A stretch of DNA of 64,000 bases from Yinghuangia soli (lineage in GTDB: Bacteria > Actinomycetota > Actinomycetes > Streptomycetales > Streptomycetaceae). Positions 1 through 10,409 of the stretch are shown in pieces. Location: positions 127,369 to 191,368 of the forward strand of contig NZ_JAKFHA010000016.1 of assembly GCF_021502675.1 (NCBI RefSeq), in the 5' to 3' direction. The notes under the pieces are model-generated. The model did no database searches, had not been told where the DNA came from, and worked only from the letters and a program-made list of their open reading frames with translations. Each line of letters starts with the position of its first letter. Within the stretch, counting starts at the first letter, position 1. A program made the position numbers and the translations under genes.

Positions 1-2
1 GC

Positions 3-119
3 CCGTGCCACGGCAGCCAGTTCGACATCAACGACGGCTCGGTGGTGCGCGGACCGGCGGTCCAGGGGCTGCCCGAACTGCCGATGAAGGTCGTCGACGG
101 CGAGGTCGTGGTGGGCTGA
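3..119 (+). CDS. Rieske [2Fe-2S] protein, C-terminal fragment
   Basis: Only the last 38 codons are inside the window; the frame begins at base 3 and ends in TGA. The visible residues open with CPCHGSQFD, the second cysteine-histidine box of a Rieske cluster, in which Cys and His each bind one iron of the 2Fe-2S centre. They continue with a short beta-rich end typical of Rieske domains. The first Cys/His box, any signal peptide and the rest of the domain lie upstream and cannot be judged. It could be a secreted or membrane-anchored Rieske protein or the end of a ferredoxin-like subunit; the fragment does not separate these. The gene is 56 bp upstream of uvrC on the same strand. Confidence 0.8.
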   Translation, partial: PCHGSQFDINDGSVVRGPAVQGLPELPMKVVDGEVVVG

Positions 120-175
120 GCCGCACGCCCGCCCGCGTCCCGCGAGAGAAACCCGCGAGAGAAAACTGAGGACCG

Positions 176-2215
176 ATGGCCGACCCGGCAACGTACCGCC
201 CCAAACCGGGCGAGATCCCGACCGACCCCGGGGTGTACCGGTTCCGGGACGTGCACGGCCGGGTCGTCTACGTCGGCAAGGCCAAGAACCTCCGCCAGCG
301 CCTCTCGTCGTACTTCCAGGACCTCGCGGGGCTGCACCCGCGCACCCAGACCATGGTCACCACGGCCGCCTCGGTCGAGTGGACCACGGTCGGCACCGAA
401 GTCGAGGCGCTGCAGCTGGAGTACTCCTGGATCAAGGAGTACGACCCGCGCTTCAACGTGAAGTACCGCGACGACAAGAGCTACCCGAGCCTTGCCGTCA
501 CGCTCAACGAGGAGTTCCCGCGCGTGCAGGTCATGCGCGGCCCCAAGAAGAAGGGGGTGCGCTACTTCGGCCCGTACGGGCACGCGTGGGCCATCCGCGA
601 GACCGTCGACCTGCTGCTGCGCGTCTTCCCGGTCCGCACCTGCAGCAACGGCGTGTTCCGGGCCGCCAAGCAGTCCGGCCGGCCCTGCCTGCTCGGCTAC
701 ATCGGCAAGTGCGCGGCGCCCTGCGTGGGCCGGGTCACTCCCGAGCAGCACCGCGAACTGGCCGACGAGTTCTGCGACTTCATGGCCGGCCAGACCGGCC
801 CGTACCTGCGCCGCCTGGAAAACGGCATGAAGCAGGCCGCGGCCGACATGGAGTACGAGAAGGCCGCCCGGCTGCGCGACGACATAGCGGCACTCACGCG
901 CGCGATGGAGAAGAACGCCATCGTGCTGGGCGACGGCACCGACGCCGACGTGATCGCCCTGGCCGACGACGAACTCGAGGCTGCCGTCCAGATCTTCCAC
1001 GTGCGCGACGGCCGGGTCCGCGGCCAGCGCGGCTGGGTCGTCGACAAGGTCGAGGACGTCACCCCCGGCGACCTGGTCGAGCACTTCCTCCAGCAGATCT
1101 ACGGCGACCAGAGCGGCGACGCGGTGCCCCGCGAGGTCCTGGTGCCCGCCCTCCCGGCGCAGCCCGCCGCGGTGGCCGAGTGGCTCTCCGGGCTGCGCGG
1201 CTCGCGCGTCGACCTGCGCGTCCCGCAGCGCGGCGACAAAAAGGCCCTGCAGGAGACCGTGCTGCGCAACGCCCAGCAGTCGCTGGTGCTGCACAAGACC
1301 CGCCGGGCCGGCGACCTCACCACGCGCTCGCTCGCGCTCCAGGAGATCGCCGACGCGCTCGGCATGGACACCGCGCCGCTGCGCATCGAGTGCTACGACA
1401 TCTCGCACCTGCAGGGCACCGAAGTGGTGGCGTCCATGGTGGTGTTCGAGGACGGCCTGCCGCGCAAGAGCGAGTACCGCAACTTCGCCATCAAGTCCTT
1501 CGAGGGCCAGGACGACGTGCGCTCCATGCACGAGGTCCTCACGCGCCGCTTCAAGCACTACATCGCCGAGCGCGCCAAGACCGGCGAACCCGAGCTGGCC
1601 GGCATCGAGGCGTCGGAGACCCCCGAAAGCGCGCTCCCGGGCGGCCCGATCGACCCCGAGACCGGCAAGCCCAAGCGCTTCGCGTACCCGCCGCAGCTCG
1701 TCGTCGTGGACGGCGGGCAGCCGCAGGTCGCGGCCGCCAAGCGGGCCCTCGACGAGCTCGGCGTCGACGACGTCGCGGTGTGCGGCCTGGCCAAGAAGCT
1801 CGAAGAGGTCTGGCTGCCCGGCGAGGACGACCCGGTGGTGCTGCCGCGCAGCAGCGAGGCGCTCTACCTGATGCAGCGGGTGCGCGACGAGGCGCACCGC
1901 TTCGCCATCTCGTACCACCGCAACAAGCGCTCCAAGGCCATGACGACGAGCGCGCTGGACACCGTGCCCGGTCTGGGGGAGACCCGGCGCAAGGCCCTGC
2001 TCGACCACTTCGGCTCGCTGCGCAAGCTCAAGGCGGCCACCGTCGAGCAGGTCATGGAGGTGCCCGGCATCGGCCGGCGCACCGCCGAGAACGTCCTCGG
2101 GGCGCTCGCCGGGGCCGCCCCGAAGATCGCGGTCAACACCGCCACCGGAGAGATCACCACGGACGCCCCGGATGAGATCGTGGTCCCGGATCGTTCTGGT
2201 GGAAGTACCGAATGA
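176..2215 (+). CDS. uvrC: UvrABC excinuclease subunit C
   Basis: UvrC makes the two incisions on either side of a lesion after UvrA and UvrB have located it (nucleotide excision repair, cytoplasm). The 679-residue product has the full family architecture. A GIY-YIG nuclease domain lies at about residues 15-92 (PGVYRF and VYVGKAKNL visible). A UVR helix pair follows near 213-243. The RNase H-like 5' nuclease starts near residue 403 (ECYDISH). A double helix-hairpin-helix follows near 594-645 (VPGLG and VPGIGRRTA). ATG 176 follows a GAGGACCG ribosome site. Length and domains are normal. It heads the uvrC-rapZ-yvcK-whiA block. Confidence 0.98.
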   Translation: MADPATYRPKPGEIPTDPGVYRFRDVHGRVVYVGKAKNLRQRLSSYFQDLAGLHPRTQTMVTTAASVEWTTVGTEVEALQLEYSWIKEYDPRFNVKYRDDKSYPSLAVTLNEEFPRVQVMRGPKKKGVRYFGPYGHAWAIRETVDLLLRVFPVRTCSNGVFRAAKQSGRPCLLGYIGKCAAPCVGRVTPEQHRELADEFCDFMAGQTGPYLRRLENGMKQAAADMEYEKAARLRDDIAALTRAMEKNAIVLGDGTDADVIALADDELEAAVQIFHVRDGRVRGQRGWVVDKVEDVTPGDLVEHFLQQIYGDQSGDAVPREVLVPALPAQPAAVAEWLSGLRGSRVDLRVPQRGDKKALQETVLRNAQQSLVLHKTRRAGDLTTRSLALQEIADALGMDTAPLRIECYDISHLQGTEVVASMVVFEDGLPRKSEYRNFAIKSFEGQDDVRSMHEVLTRRFKHYIAERAKTGEPELAGIEASETPESALPGGPIDPETGKPKRFAYPPQLVVVDGGQPQVAAAKRALDELGVDDVAVCGLAKKLEEVWLPGEDDPVVLPRSSEALYLMQRVRDEAHRFAISYHRNKRSKAMTTSALDTVPGLGETRRKALLDHFGSLRKLKAATVEQVMEVPGIGRRTAENVLGALAGAAPKIAVNTATGEITTDAPDEIVVPDRSGGSTE

Positions 2216-2270
2216 ACAGCCAGGGTGGAGGAACCTTGAGACACCGCAGCGTCGCCACGCGGAGCCGGTC

Positions 2271-3203
2271 ATGAGTGACGCCGCCAGTAGTACCGCGGAC
2301 AGCGCGGCAGGCTCGGCGGGCACGGCTCCCGAGCCGGTGCCCGGCATCCCCGAGCTGGTCATCATCTCCGGCATGTCCGGAGCCGGCCGGTCCACCGCCG
2401 CCAAGGGGCTGGAGGACCTCGGCTGGTTCGTGGTGGACAACCTGCCGCCCTCCCTCATCCCCGCCATGGTCGACCTCGGCGCGCGCACCCAGGGCGCGGT
2501 GGCCCGGATCGCGGTCGTCGTCGACGTCCGCGGCCGGACCTTCTTCGACGACCTCCGCGAGGCGCTCACCCAGCTGGAGACGGCCGCGGTCGTACGCCGC
2601 ATCGTCTTCCTGGAGGCCGCCGACGACGCGCTCGTGCGCCGCTTCGAGAACGTCCGCCGCCCGCACCCGCTGCAGGGCGACGGCCGCATCGTCGACGGCA
2701 TCGACGCCGAGCGCGCCCTGCTGCGCGAGCTGCGCGGCCAGGCCGACCTGGTGATCGACACCACCAACCTGAACGTGCACGAGCTGCGCGCCAAGATGGA
2801 CGCGCAGTTCGCCGGCTCCAGCGAGCCGCGCCTCAAGGCCACGGTCATGTCGTTCGGCTTCAAGTACGGCCTCCCGGTGGACGCCGACCTGGTGGTCGAC
2901 TGCCGGTTCCTGCCGAACCCGCACTGGATCCCGGAGCTGCGCCCGTTCACCGGCACCGACGAGCCGGTCGCCCGGTACGTCTTCGACCAGCCCGGTGCCA
3001 AGGAGTTCCTGGACGGCTACACCGAGCTGCTGCGCATCATCACCGAGGGCTACCGCCGCGAGGGCAAGCGGTACCTGACCCTGGCCGTCGGCTGCACCGG
3101 CGGCAAGCACCGCAGCGTCGCGATGGCCGAGCGGCTGGCCAAGCGCATGCAGGAAGACGGTGTGGAGTCCGTGGTCGTGCACCGCGACAAGGGACGCGAG
3201 TGA
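2271..3203 (+). CDS. rapZ: RapZ-family nucleotide-binding protein
   Basis: The product is a 310-residue RapZ (YvcJ) family protein. A Walker A motif GMSGAGRS lies at residues 34-41. The conserved C-terminal RapZ domain carries CTGGKHRS near residue 274. In E. coli RapZ is an RNA adaptor that controls GlmS through small RNAs; in actinobacteria its target is not established, so only ATP/GTP binding is safe to claim. I chose ATG 2271 because GGAG lies 6 bases upstream and it clears the uvrC stop; a longer open frame from 2172 would overlap uvrC. The N-terminal 30 residues are Ala/Ser-rich and probably disordered. The next gene, yvcK, starts 7 bases after the stop, so co-transcription is likely. 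Confidence 0.95.
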   Translation: MSDAASSTADSAAGSAGTAPEPVPGIPELVIISGMSGAGRSTAAKGLEDLGWFVVDNLPPSLIPAMVDLGARTQGAVARIAVVVDVRGRTFFDDLREALTQLETAAVVRRIVFLEAADDALVRRFENVRRPHPLQGDGRIVDGIDAERALLRELRGQADLVIDTTNLNVHELRAKMDAQFAGSSEPRLKATVMSFGFKYGLPVDADLVVDCRFLPNPHWIPELRPFTGTDEPVARYVFDQPGAKEFLDGYTELLRIITEGYRREGKRYLTLAVGCTGGKHRSVAMAERLAKRMQEDGVESVVVHRDKGRE

Positions 3204-3210
3204 TGCATAC

Positions 3211-4206
3211 GTGAACAACGGATACGAGTACGCCCGGCACACCGGGCCCAAGGTCGTCGCCCTCGGCGGCGGCCACGGCCTTTTCGCGTCCTTGTCCGCG
3301 CTGCGCCGGCTGACCGACGACCTGATCGCGGTGGTCACGGTCGCCGACGACGGGGGGTCGAGCGGCCGGCTGCGCCGCGACCTGGGTGTCCTGCCGCCCG
3401 GCGACCTGCGCATGGCGCTGGCCGCGCTGTGCGGCGACGACGAATGGGGCAACACCTGGAGCCGGGTGATCCAGCACCGGTTCCGCTGCGAGGGCGAGCT
3501 CAACGGGCACGCGGTCGGCAACCTGCTGATCGTCGCCTTGTGGGAGCTGCTGGACGACGACCCGGTGCAGGCCCTGCAGTGGATGGGCCGGCTCCTCGGC
3601 GCGCACGGCAGCGTGCTGCCGATGTCCGCGGTGCCGCTGGACATCGAGGCCGACGTGCGCGGCCACGAGCGGACCGCGCCGACCGCGGTGACCAAGGTGC
3701 ACGGGCAGCACATGCTGGCCAAGACGCCGGGCGAGGTGCTGGGCATCCGGCTGATCCCGGAGAACCCGCCGGCGGTGCCCGAGGCGGTCGCCGCGGTCCG
3801 CGACGCGGACTGGGTCGTGGTCGGCCCCGGCTCGTGGTTCACCAGCGTCCTGCCGCACCTGCTGGTCCCCGAGCTGGCCGCCGCGCTGGTCGAGACCAAG
3901 GCCCGCAAGGTGCTCGCCCTCAACCTCGCCCCGCAGCCCGGCGAGACCGACGGCTTCTCCCCGGAGCGCCACTTGGAGGTGCTCGCCGAGCACGCTCCCG
4001 GCCTGACCTTCGACCTCGTCCTGGGCGACAGCGACCTGGTGGACGACGTGGACGGACTGGCCAAGGCGGCCGCCGCGCTCGGCGGCCAGGTGCTCCTCAC
4101 CCCGGTCGCGGTCGGGGACGGCACACCGCGACACGATCCGGGCCGCCTGGCCGCCGCCTACGGCCGGATCTTCGTCGATCGTGAAAGGATCGCGCCATGG
4201 CGATGA
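3211..4206 (+). CDS. YvcK/CofD-like protein (GlmR family)
   Basis: This 331-residue protein belongs to the YvcK/GlmR (CofD-like) family. In firmicutes it binds UDP-GlcNAc, supports growth on gluconeogenic carbon and affects cell-wall precursor supply. The glycine-rich nucleotide-sugar site is clear (ALGGGHG near residue 16 and [12 protein letters not shown] near 47). A later conserved stretch NLAPQPGET lies near 231. The GTG at 3211 is the first start that does not overlap rapZ heavily. Its TGA (4204-4206) lies inside the start of whiA (4197), a 10-base overlap suggesting translational coupling. The rapZ-yvcK-whiA order is conserved across Gram-positives. Confidence 0.93.
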   Translation: MNNGYEYARHTGPKVVALGGGHGLFASLSALRRLTDDLIAVVTVADDGGSSGRLRRDLGVLPPGDLRMALAALCGDDEWGNTWSRVIQHRFRCEGELNGHAVGNLLIVALWELLDDDPVQALQWMGRLLGAHGSVLPMSAVPLDIEADVRGHERTAPTAVTKVHGQHMLAKTPGEVLGIRLIPENPPAVPEAVAAVRDADWVVVGPGSWFTSVLPHLLVPELAAALVETKARKVLALNLAPQPGETDGFSPERHLEVLAEHAPGLTFDLVLGDSDLVDDVDGLAKAAAALGGQVLLTPVAVGDGTPRHDPGRLAAAYGRIFVDRERIAPWR

Positions 4207-5177
4207 CGGCAGCAGTGAAAGACGAGCTAAGTCGGCTCCCGGTGACGCGGTCGTGCTGTCGCAAGGCGGAGGTCTCGGCCCTTCTGCGTTTCGCCGGGGG
4301 TCTGCACCTGGTGGGTGGACGGATCGTCGTCGAAGCGGAGCTGGACACGGGCGCCGCGGCGCGGCGGGTGCGCAAGGACATCCTCGAGGTGTACGGGCAC
4401 CAGTCCGACCTCGTGGTGGTGGCCCCCGGCGGGCTGCGGCGCAGCAGCAGGTACGTCGTGCGGGTGGCCAAGGACGGCGACCAGCTGGCCCGGCAGACGG
4501 GTCTCCTGGACGCCCGCGGCCGCCCGGTGCGCGGCCTGCCCCCGCAGGTGGTCTCCGGTGCGACATGCGACGCCGAGGCGGCGTGGCGCGGTGCCTTCCT
4601 GGCGCACGGCTCGCTGACCGAGCCCGGCCGGTCCTCGGCGCTCGAGGTGACCTGCCCGGGCTCCGAGGCGGCGCTGGCACTGGTCGGCGCGGCCCGGCGG
4701 CTCAGCATCTCGGCCAAGGCGCGCGAGGTGCGCGGCGTGGACCGCGTGGTGGTGCGGGACGGCGACGCGATCGGTGCGCTGCTCACCCGGCTCGGCGCGC
4801 ACGAGAGCGTGCTGGCCTGGGAGGAGCGCCGGATGCGGCGCGAGGTCCGGGCGACCGCGAACCGGCTGGCGAACTTCGACGACGCGAACCTGCGGCGCTC
4901 GGCCCGTGCGGCGGTGGCCGCGGGGGCACGTGTGCAGCGCGCCCTGGAGATCCTCGGCGAAGAGGTGCCCGAGCACCTCGCGGCGGCGGGCAAACTCCGG
5001 CTGGAGCACAAGCAGGCGTCGCTGGAGGAACTGGGCGGCCTGGCCGACCCGCCGCTGACCAAGGACGCGGTCGCGGGCCGGATCCGCCGCCTGCTGGCGA
5101 TGGCCGACAAGCGGGCCGGCGACCTGGGACTGCCGGGGACCGACGCCAACTTGACCGCGGACATGCTGGTTTCGTAG
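4197..5177 (+). CDS. whiA: Sporulation/division regulator WhiA
   Basis: WhiA is a DNA-binding protein with a degenerate LAGLIDADG homing-endonuclease fold joined to a C-terminal helix-turn-helix. In Streptomyces it works with WhiB to switch on sporulation septation genes such as ftsZ. The 326-residue product has the family start ([13 protein letters not shown]), the endonuclease-like core over about residues 20-210, and the HTH region near 261-302 ([14 protein letters not shown]). Length is normal. It overlaps the end of the yvcK-like gene by 10 bases, and a strong terminator follows 58 bases after its stop, so it is the last gene of the block. Confidence 0.96.
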   Translation: MAMTAAVKDELSRLPVTRSCCRKAEVSALLRFAGGLHLVGGRIVVEAELDTGAAARRVRKDILEVYGHQSDLVVVAPGGLRRSSRYVVRVAKDGDQLARQTGLLDARGRPVRGLPPQVVSGATCDAEAAWRGAFLAHGSLTEPGRSSALEVTCPGSEAALALVGAARRLSISAKAREVRGVDRVVVRDGDAIGALLTRLGAHESVLAWEERRMRREVRATANRLANFDDANLRRSARAAVAAGARVQRALEILGEEVPEHLAAAGKLRLEHKQASLEELGGLADPPLTKDAVAGRIRRLLAMADKRAGDLGLPGTDANLTADMLVS

Positions 5178-5235
5178 CAGCACTGGCCATTGCGCGCGGA
5201 ATAGCGCAGCAATCAGGAGAAAATCAGTCGAAAAC

Positions 5236-5274
5236 GCCGACCGAAGAGCCCTAGGTTTCTTCGGTCGGCTTTTT
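5236..5274 (+). terminator. Intrinsic terminator after whiA
   Basis: A perfect 12-bp inverted repeat (5236-5247 with 5258-5269, GCCGACCGAAGA/TCTTCGGTCGGC) with a 10-base loop is followed at once by five T residues (5270-5274). This is a textbook rho-independent terminator for the rapZ-yvcK-whiA transcript. Confidence 0.9.
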
Positions 5275-5357
5275 CGTGCCCGCGGCCGGATCCGATCGGT
5301 CCGCGCGGGCCCCGACGTTTCGCCGCATACCGTGCGCCGCCCCGCCGAGAGGACCCC

Positions 5358-6629
5358 ATGGACATCGAGTCGGACATCGACATCCGGAACGTCACCGAGG
5401 ACGAACTCAGCGCCTGGGGCCTCGCCATGGACGTGGGGTTCCTGCGGGTCCCGGACTACACCAAGGAAATCCGTGCGCAGTGGGGCGACTACCTGCGCGA
5501 GGTCGTCGACATCGACCGCACCCAGGGCGCGTTCGACGGCGCGGCCATCGTGGGGACGTTCCGCAGCTGGCCCGGCGAGATCGCCCTGCCCGGCGGCGCG
5601 TCGGTGCCCATGAGCGCGGTCACCAACGTCACCGTGAGCGCGACGCACCGGCGCCGCGGCCTGCTCACCCGCATGATGCGGGCCGATCTGGACGCGTCGG
5701 CGGCGCGCGGCGAGGCGATGGCCATCCTGATCGCCGCCGAGTACAACATCTACGGCCGCTTCGGCTTCGGCCCCGCCACCGACTACTCGCTCTACCGCGT
5801 CGACCTCGCGCACGCGCGCCTGACCGATGCCGAACTCGCGCACAAGGAGCCGGGCGGCCGCATCGAGCTGGTCTCGCCGGAGACCATGACCGAGCTCGGC
5901 CCGGACATCCACGAGGAGTTCCGGCGCCGCACGCCCGGTGCGATCACCCGGCGCTGGATGTGGTGGCCGTTCTACACCGCGGTCCGGCAGCGGCCCGGCG
6001 GCAAGGCCGTCGACCACCGGTTCTACGCCGTGTACCGGGACCCTGCCGGGGTGCCGACCGGCTACCTGGCGTACCGCATCGACGAGCAGTGGGACGACTT
6101 CGTCCCCAAGGCGACGCTGCACGCCGACCAGCTCATCGCCAACTCCCGGGCCGCCGAGGCCGCGCTGTGGGAGTACGCCACGCAGGTCGACTACGTCGTG
6201 CGCATCCACGCCGGCGAGCGCCCCGGCGACGACCTGCTGCCGCAGCGGTTCACCAACCCGCGCGCGGTGACCTGGGACAGCGCCCGCGACTTCGTGTGGG
6301 TGCGGCTGCTCGACGTGCCGGCCGTCCTGGGCGCCCGCACCTATGCAGTCTCCGGGCGGCTGGTGCTGGAGGTCGAGGACGCGATGGGCTACGCGGCCGG
6401 CCGCTACGTCCTCGAGGGCGGTCCGGAGGGCGCGTCGTGCGCGCGTACCGACGAGCCGGCCGAACTGGTGCTCGGCGTCGACGCGTTGGGTTCGCTGTCG
6501 CTGGGCGGCGGGTCCGCGGTACGCCTTGCCGAAGCGGGGGCCATCAACGAGCTGATCCCGGGCGCGGTGGCGCGCGCCGAGGTGATGTTCCGTACCGCGC
6601 GGGCGCCTTGGTGTCCGGACTGGTTCTGA
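5358..6629 (+). CDS. Eis-like GNAT N-acetyltransferase
   Basis: The 423-residue product looks like the Eis family: an N-terminal GNAT domain, a second GNAT-like domain, and a C-terminal sterol-carrier-protein-2-like domain. The acetyl-CoA loop is recognisable near residues 92-103 (TVSATHRRRGLLTRMM). The GNAT partner motif YGRFGFGPAT follows near 133. Mycobacterial Eis acetylates aminoglycosides and some peptides at several amines; the substrate here cannot be read from sequence. The ATG at 5358 has GAGGACCCC upstream. It stands alone between the whiA terminator and the carboxypeptidase promoter region. Family assignment is good; substrate is unknown. Confidence 0.85.
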   Translation: MDIESDIDIRNVTEDELSAWGLAMDVGFLRVPDYTKEIRAQWGDYLREVVDIDRTQGAFDGAAIVGTFRSWPGEIALPGGASVPMSAVTNVTVSATHRRRGLLTRMMRADLDASAARGEAMAILIAAEYNIYGRFGFGPATDYSLYRVDLAHARLTDAELAHKEPGGRIELVSPETMTELGPDIHEEFRRRTPGAITRRWMWWPFYTAVRQRPGGKAVDHRFYAVYRDPAGVPTGYLAYRIDEQWDDFVPKATLHADQLIANSRAAEAALWEYATQVDYVVRIHAGERPGDDLLPQRFTNPRAVTWDSARDFVWVRLLDVPAVLGARTYAVSGRLVLEVEDAMGYAAGRYVLEGGPEGASCARTDEPAELVLGVDALGSLSLGGGSAVRLAEAGAINELIPGAVARAEVMFRTARAPWCPDWF

Positions 6630-6721
6630 GCCTGCGGGCCATTCCGGGGCTCGGGAGGCAGGGCACACCAACTGATCGTTGAGCGGACAGCAAAGACCGT
6701 CCAGCGGTTTTGTGATTCGCC

Positions 6722-6749
6722 TTGTCCCGTATCGGGATTCCCGTACCAT
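6722..6749 (+). promoter_or_regulatory. Candidate vegetative promoter for the secreted carboxypeptidase
   Basis: TTGTCC (6722-6727) and TACCAT (6744-6749) are spaced by 16 bp; each hexamer matches the HrdB/sigma70 consensus at 4 of 6 positions. The gene start lies 123 bases downstream of the -10. Prediction by eye only. Confidence 0.35.
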
Positions 6750-6871
6750 GCGAAACGCGTGTAGCACGGCTGGTCTCACGCCACTTCAACAGCTCCCGGA
6801 GACAAGGGGGTTGGGCGGGGGACCGCCGGGCTTCATCCCCACGCGCCTGCCCACTCGCATCAGGGGGTTGA

Positions 6872-9800
6872 GTGAGACGCATCAAGGGTTCCCGACGATC
6901 TACGCGCATCGCTGCCACCGGAATCGCGGCCATATCCCTGGTCGCGACGATGGTTTCGGTGATGCCGGGGGCACAGGCGGCGGAGGAGGCCGACCCGTAC
7001 CCGATCGTCACGAAGATCTCGGACGTGCAGTTGCCGAAAGCCGGCGACTCGGGCAAGAAGGCGTACCTGGCGACGTATGACGCCAAGGACGCCGACAAGA
7101 TCTCCGCCTTGGGCATCGACCGCGTCGAGACGCCCACCAGCGTCGCCGGCGACGGCAAGCTGAAGTCGGAGCTGATCCTGTCCGAGGCCGAGGCGGCAAA
7201 GCTCGGCAAGAACGGGGTCGCCCTGGAGGTACGGAGCAGCAGCCAGTCGAAGGCGGGGGCACGCTCCTCCGTCGCCGCGGCCGGCGTGTACAAGCACTAT
7301 GCGGGCGAAGGCGGCCTGGCCGAGGAACTGCTCTCGGTGGCCAATGCCAACCCGGACATCACCAAGCTGGTGTCGATCGGCAAGACCCATCTCGGCCAGG
7401 ACATCCTGGCGATCAAGGTCTCCACGGAGGCCAAGACCGCCAGGGACGGCACCAAGGCGCCGGTCCTGTACATGTCCAACCAGCACGCCCGCGAGTGGAT
7501 CACGCCGGAGATGAACCGGCGCCTGCTCCACCACTACGTCAACGGCTACAACGCGGGCGACCCGGAGATCAAGCAGATCGTCGACGAGACCGAGCTGTGG
7601 TTCGTGCTTTCTGCGAACCCGGACGGCTACGAGTGGACGTTCCAGCCTGACCAGCGGCTGTGGCGCAAGAACCTGCGCGACAACGACGGCAACGGCGTGA
7701 TCTCGGGTGCCGACGGTGTCGACCCCAACCGCAACTTCCCGTACAAGTGGGGCTACGACAACGAGGGTTCGTCGCCTGACCCGTTCAACGACACGTACCG
7801 CGGTCCCGGCCCGGGTTCCGAGCCGGAGACCAAGGCGATCGACGGCCTGATGGACCGGATCGACCCGCGCTTCGTGGTCAACTACCACTCCGCCGCGCAG
7901 CTGCTGCTGTACGGCGTGGGCTGGCAGGTCTCGACCCCGAGCCCGGACGACCAGATCATGTCCGCCCTCGCGGGCACCCCGGCCAACCCGGCGGTGCCGG
8001 GCTTCGTGCCGCAGCTGGGCGCCTCGCTCTACGCGACCAACGGCGACACGGACGGCCACGCGGACTCCGTGCGCGGAAGCCTCGCCTTCACGCCGGAGAT
8101 GTCCACCTGCGAGACCGCCTCGGCCTGGGACCCGAACGACGCCTGGGACCCGGCCGACTGCGAGAGCATCTTCAGCTTCCCGGACGACGAGACGCTGATC
8201 CAGCGGGAGTTCGCCAACAACATCCCGTTCGCGGTCTCGGTGGCCAAGTCGGCCTGGGAGCCGGACGAGCCGGTGTCCTCGGTCGGCATGTCGGCCAAGG
8301 ACCTGGTGGTCCACAAGTTCGGCACTTCCTACGCGGAGAAGGGCGACTCGCAGGAGATCGCGCTCGACGCCAAGAAGAAGCTGACCGACGTCAAGATCAA
8401 CTACAAGGTCAACGGCGGCAAGGTCAAGACCGACGGCGTGCTCGGCTACTACGGTGGCGAGCGCTACGGCGACGACGGCTTGAACTGGTACAAGTCGTAC
8501 CGGGCCAATGTGAAGAACAACAAGCCCGGCGACAGCGTCGAGGTGTGGTTCACGGCCAAGAAGCCCGGCAAGGGCAAGGTCGAGTCCGAGCACTTCACCT
8601 ACACCGTCGCCACCGGCGTCGAACAGGGCGCCGAGGTCCTGGTCCTCGCCAACGAGGACTACAAGGGCGTCAACCCGACGTACCCGGCGGGCACCAACGC
8701 GCCCAAGTACGCCGAGGAGTACCTGGCCGCGGTGCGCTCGACCGGCACCAAGGCGGCGTTCTGGGACGTCGACAAGCAGGGCGTGCCGGACGCGCTCGGC
8801 GTGCTCGGCCACTTCAAGGCGGTGGTCTGGTACCTGGGCGACAACCGGCTCACCATGGACGCCGCGGACGAACTCACCCGGGTGGGCAACCAGTACGTCC
8901 CCGACTCCACGGTGGCGGACCGGGCGTTCGAGCTGACCATGAACGTGCGCGACTACCTCAACGACGGCGGCAAGCTCGTGTACGCGGGCGAGACGACCGC
9001 GTACTACGGTCCGCTGAGCGGCGCCAACGGCGGCGGCATCTACTACGGCCTCAAGGGCGCGCCCGACCAGCCGTGCCGCATCACGACCAGCTTCCGTGAC
9101 GACTGCGAGATCCTGTCCGACGACTTCACCCAGTACTACCTGGGCGTCTACGGGCGGGGCTCGGTCAACGGGGTCAACGGCGTGACCGGCACCCAGGCCC
9201 CGCTTGCGGGCGTCAATGCCGGCCTGCCCGGCACCGCGAGCAACCCGGTCAACGAGGCCGGTGGGTTCCTCACCACCAGCACCGTGCTCCCGCCGGGCCA
9301 GTTCCCGCAGTTCACCAGCCGGCCGGTCGCCGAGTACGCGGGCGTGCCGTCCGGTCCGTACACGCCGTACACAGGCTCGAAGTACATCGCGGGTCCGCAC
9401 CAGGACGACTCGTACATGCGGCTGACCCGCACGATCGACCTCACCGGGGTCACCGCGGCGGACGCGGCCAAGCTGACCGCGCAGATGTCCTGGGACACCG
9501 AGGAGAGCTACGACAACGTCATCGTCGAGGCGCACACCGTGGGCCAGGACGACTGGACGACGCTGCCGGACCTCAACGGGCGCAGCTCCACTGCGGTCCC
9601 GGCCGAGTGCTCGGCGGGCTTCTACGTGGGCGGCCACCCGCACCTGGCGCACTACCTCACGGTCGGCACTCCGTGTGCTCCGACCGGTACCTCGGGTGCG
9701 TGGAACGCCTTCACCGCCAACTCCGGCGGCTGGCAGGAGGTGGCCTTCGACCTGAGTGCCTACGCGGGCAAGCAGATCGAGGTCTCCATCAGCTACGTCA

Positions 9801-10096
9801 CCGACCCGGGCTCGGGCGGCGTCGGCCTGTTCATCGACGAAGCCAAGCTCGTCAAGAACGGCACCGCGGTCGAGACCGAGGGCTTCGAGAACGGCCTCGG
9901 GCCGTGGACGCTGGCCGGTGCGCCGCCCGGCGACCACTCGCCCGCCGCGTTCCTGCACACCAACGCGGTGTTCGGCAACTCGGTGATCGCGACCGAGGAC
10001 TCGGTGGTGTTCGGCTTCGGCATCGAGCAGCTGGCCACCCAGGCCGACAAGAACGCGGTCCTGGGCCGGGCGGTCAACTACCTGCTGGGCAAGTGA
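6872..10096 (+). CDS. Large secreted M14 zinc carboxypeptidase
   Basis: This is an extracellular metallo-carboxypeptidase (M14 family) that removes C-terminal residues from peptides. Residues 1-37 form a signal peptide (Arg-rich n-region, hydrophobic core, AQA cleavage site). The catalytic domain spans about 120-460. Zinc ligands are His205 and Glu208 in NQHAREW, and His339 in NYHSAAQ. The general base is Glu409 in TPEMS. At 1,074 residues it is more than twice the size of a classic carboxypeptidase. The extra 600 residues include a region near 560-770 resembling immune-inhibitor-A-type domains and a jelly-roll/MAM-like domain near 850-1010. GTG 6872 has AGGGGG at good distance. A strong hairpin follows the gene. 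Confidence 0.9.
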   Translation: MRRIKGSRRSTRIAATGIAAISLVATMVSVMPGAQAAEEADPYPIVTKISDVQLPKAGDSGKKAYLATYDAKDADKISALGIDRVETPTSVAGDGKLKSELILSEAEAAKLGKNGVALEVRSSSQSKAGARSSVAAAGVYKHYAGEGGLAEELLSVANANPDITKLVSIGKTHLGQDILAIKVSTEAKTARDGTKAPVLYMSNQHAREWITPEMNRRLLHHYVNGYNAGDPEIKQIVDETELWFVLSANPDGYEWTFQPDQRLWRKNLRDNDGNGVISGADGVDPNRNFPYKWGYDNEGSSPDPFNDTYRGPGPGSEPETKAIDGLMDRIDPRFVVNYHSAAQLLLYGVGWQVSTPSPDDQIMSALAGTPANPAVPGFVPQLGASLYATNGDTDGHADSVRGSLAFTPEMSTCETASAWDPNDAWDPADCESIFSFPDDETLIQREFANNIPFAVSVAKSAWEPDEPVSSVGMSAKDLVVHKFGTSYAEKGDSQEIALDAKKKLTDVKINYKVNGGKVKTDGVLGYYGGERYGDDGLNWYKSYRANVKNNKPGDSVEVWFTAKKPGKGKVESEHFTYTVATGVEQGAEVLVLANEDYKGVNPTYPAGTNAPKYAEEYLAAVRSTGTKAAFWDVDKQGVPDALGVLGHFKAVVWYLGDNRLTMDAADELTRVGNQYVPDSTVADRAFELTMNVRDYLNDGGKLVYAGETTAYYGPLSGANGGGIYYGLKGAPDQPCRITTSFRDDCEILSDDFTQYYLGVYGRGSVNGVNGVTGTQAPLAGVNAGLPGTASNPVNEAGGFLTTSTVLPPGQFPQFTSRPVAEYAGVPSGPYTPYTGSKYIAGPHQDDSYMRLTRTIDLTGVTAADAAKLTAQMSWDTEESYDNVIVEAHTVGQDDWTTLPDLNGRSSTAVPAECSAGFYVGGHPHLAHYLTVGTPCAPTGTSGAWNAFTANSGGWQEVAFDLSAYAGKQIEVSISYVTDPGSGGVGLFIDEAKLVKNGTAVETEGFENGLGPWTLAGAPPGDHSPAAFLHTNAVFGNSVIATEDSVVFGFGIEQLATQADKNAVLGRAVNYLLGK

Positions 10097-10154
10097 CCTT
10101 CAGGTGAGCCGCGAGGAACAGCGCAACCTGTAATACGTGTACGGCACGCAGAGA

Positions 10155-10187
10155 GGGACCCCGGTGGACCAGGTCCGCCGGGGTCCC
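10155..10187 (+). terminator. Terminator hairpin after the carboxypeptidase; rest of the 10097-10409 gap looks empty
   Basis: A 15-bp stem (10155-10169 with 10173-10187, one G-T wobble) closes on a CAG triloop. There is no T-run, as is usual for Streptomyces hairpin terminators. The remaining bases of this 313-bp gap hold no convincing gene; the leader of the next gene occupies its right end. Confidence 0.75.
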
Positions 10188-10409
10188 GGCGCGTTGTGCA
10201 CGCGCAAAGCACATGCAGTAGGCGCACATTGGCAAGCTCGGGGAGCGCGGACCGTGAGGGGACTCCCTCGAAATTGCCGACCAATCAGGTCATAGCCGAC
10301 CTTCTTGCGGGCCTCTCAACGATCCGCCGCGGTACCGGGTTCCCGCGTGGGAGTAGCGGCCGCTAGCCTCGTCGTCCTTCCCGCAAGCGTCCCTGGGAGC
10401 ACAAATCTC

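Noticed and set aside
6860..9958. A 1,032-codon minus-strand open frame opposite the carboxypeptidase
   Set aside because: The plus-strand product has signal peptide, zinc ligands and a ribosome site. The antisense product is Arg/Val/Gly-biased and featureless.
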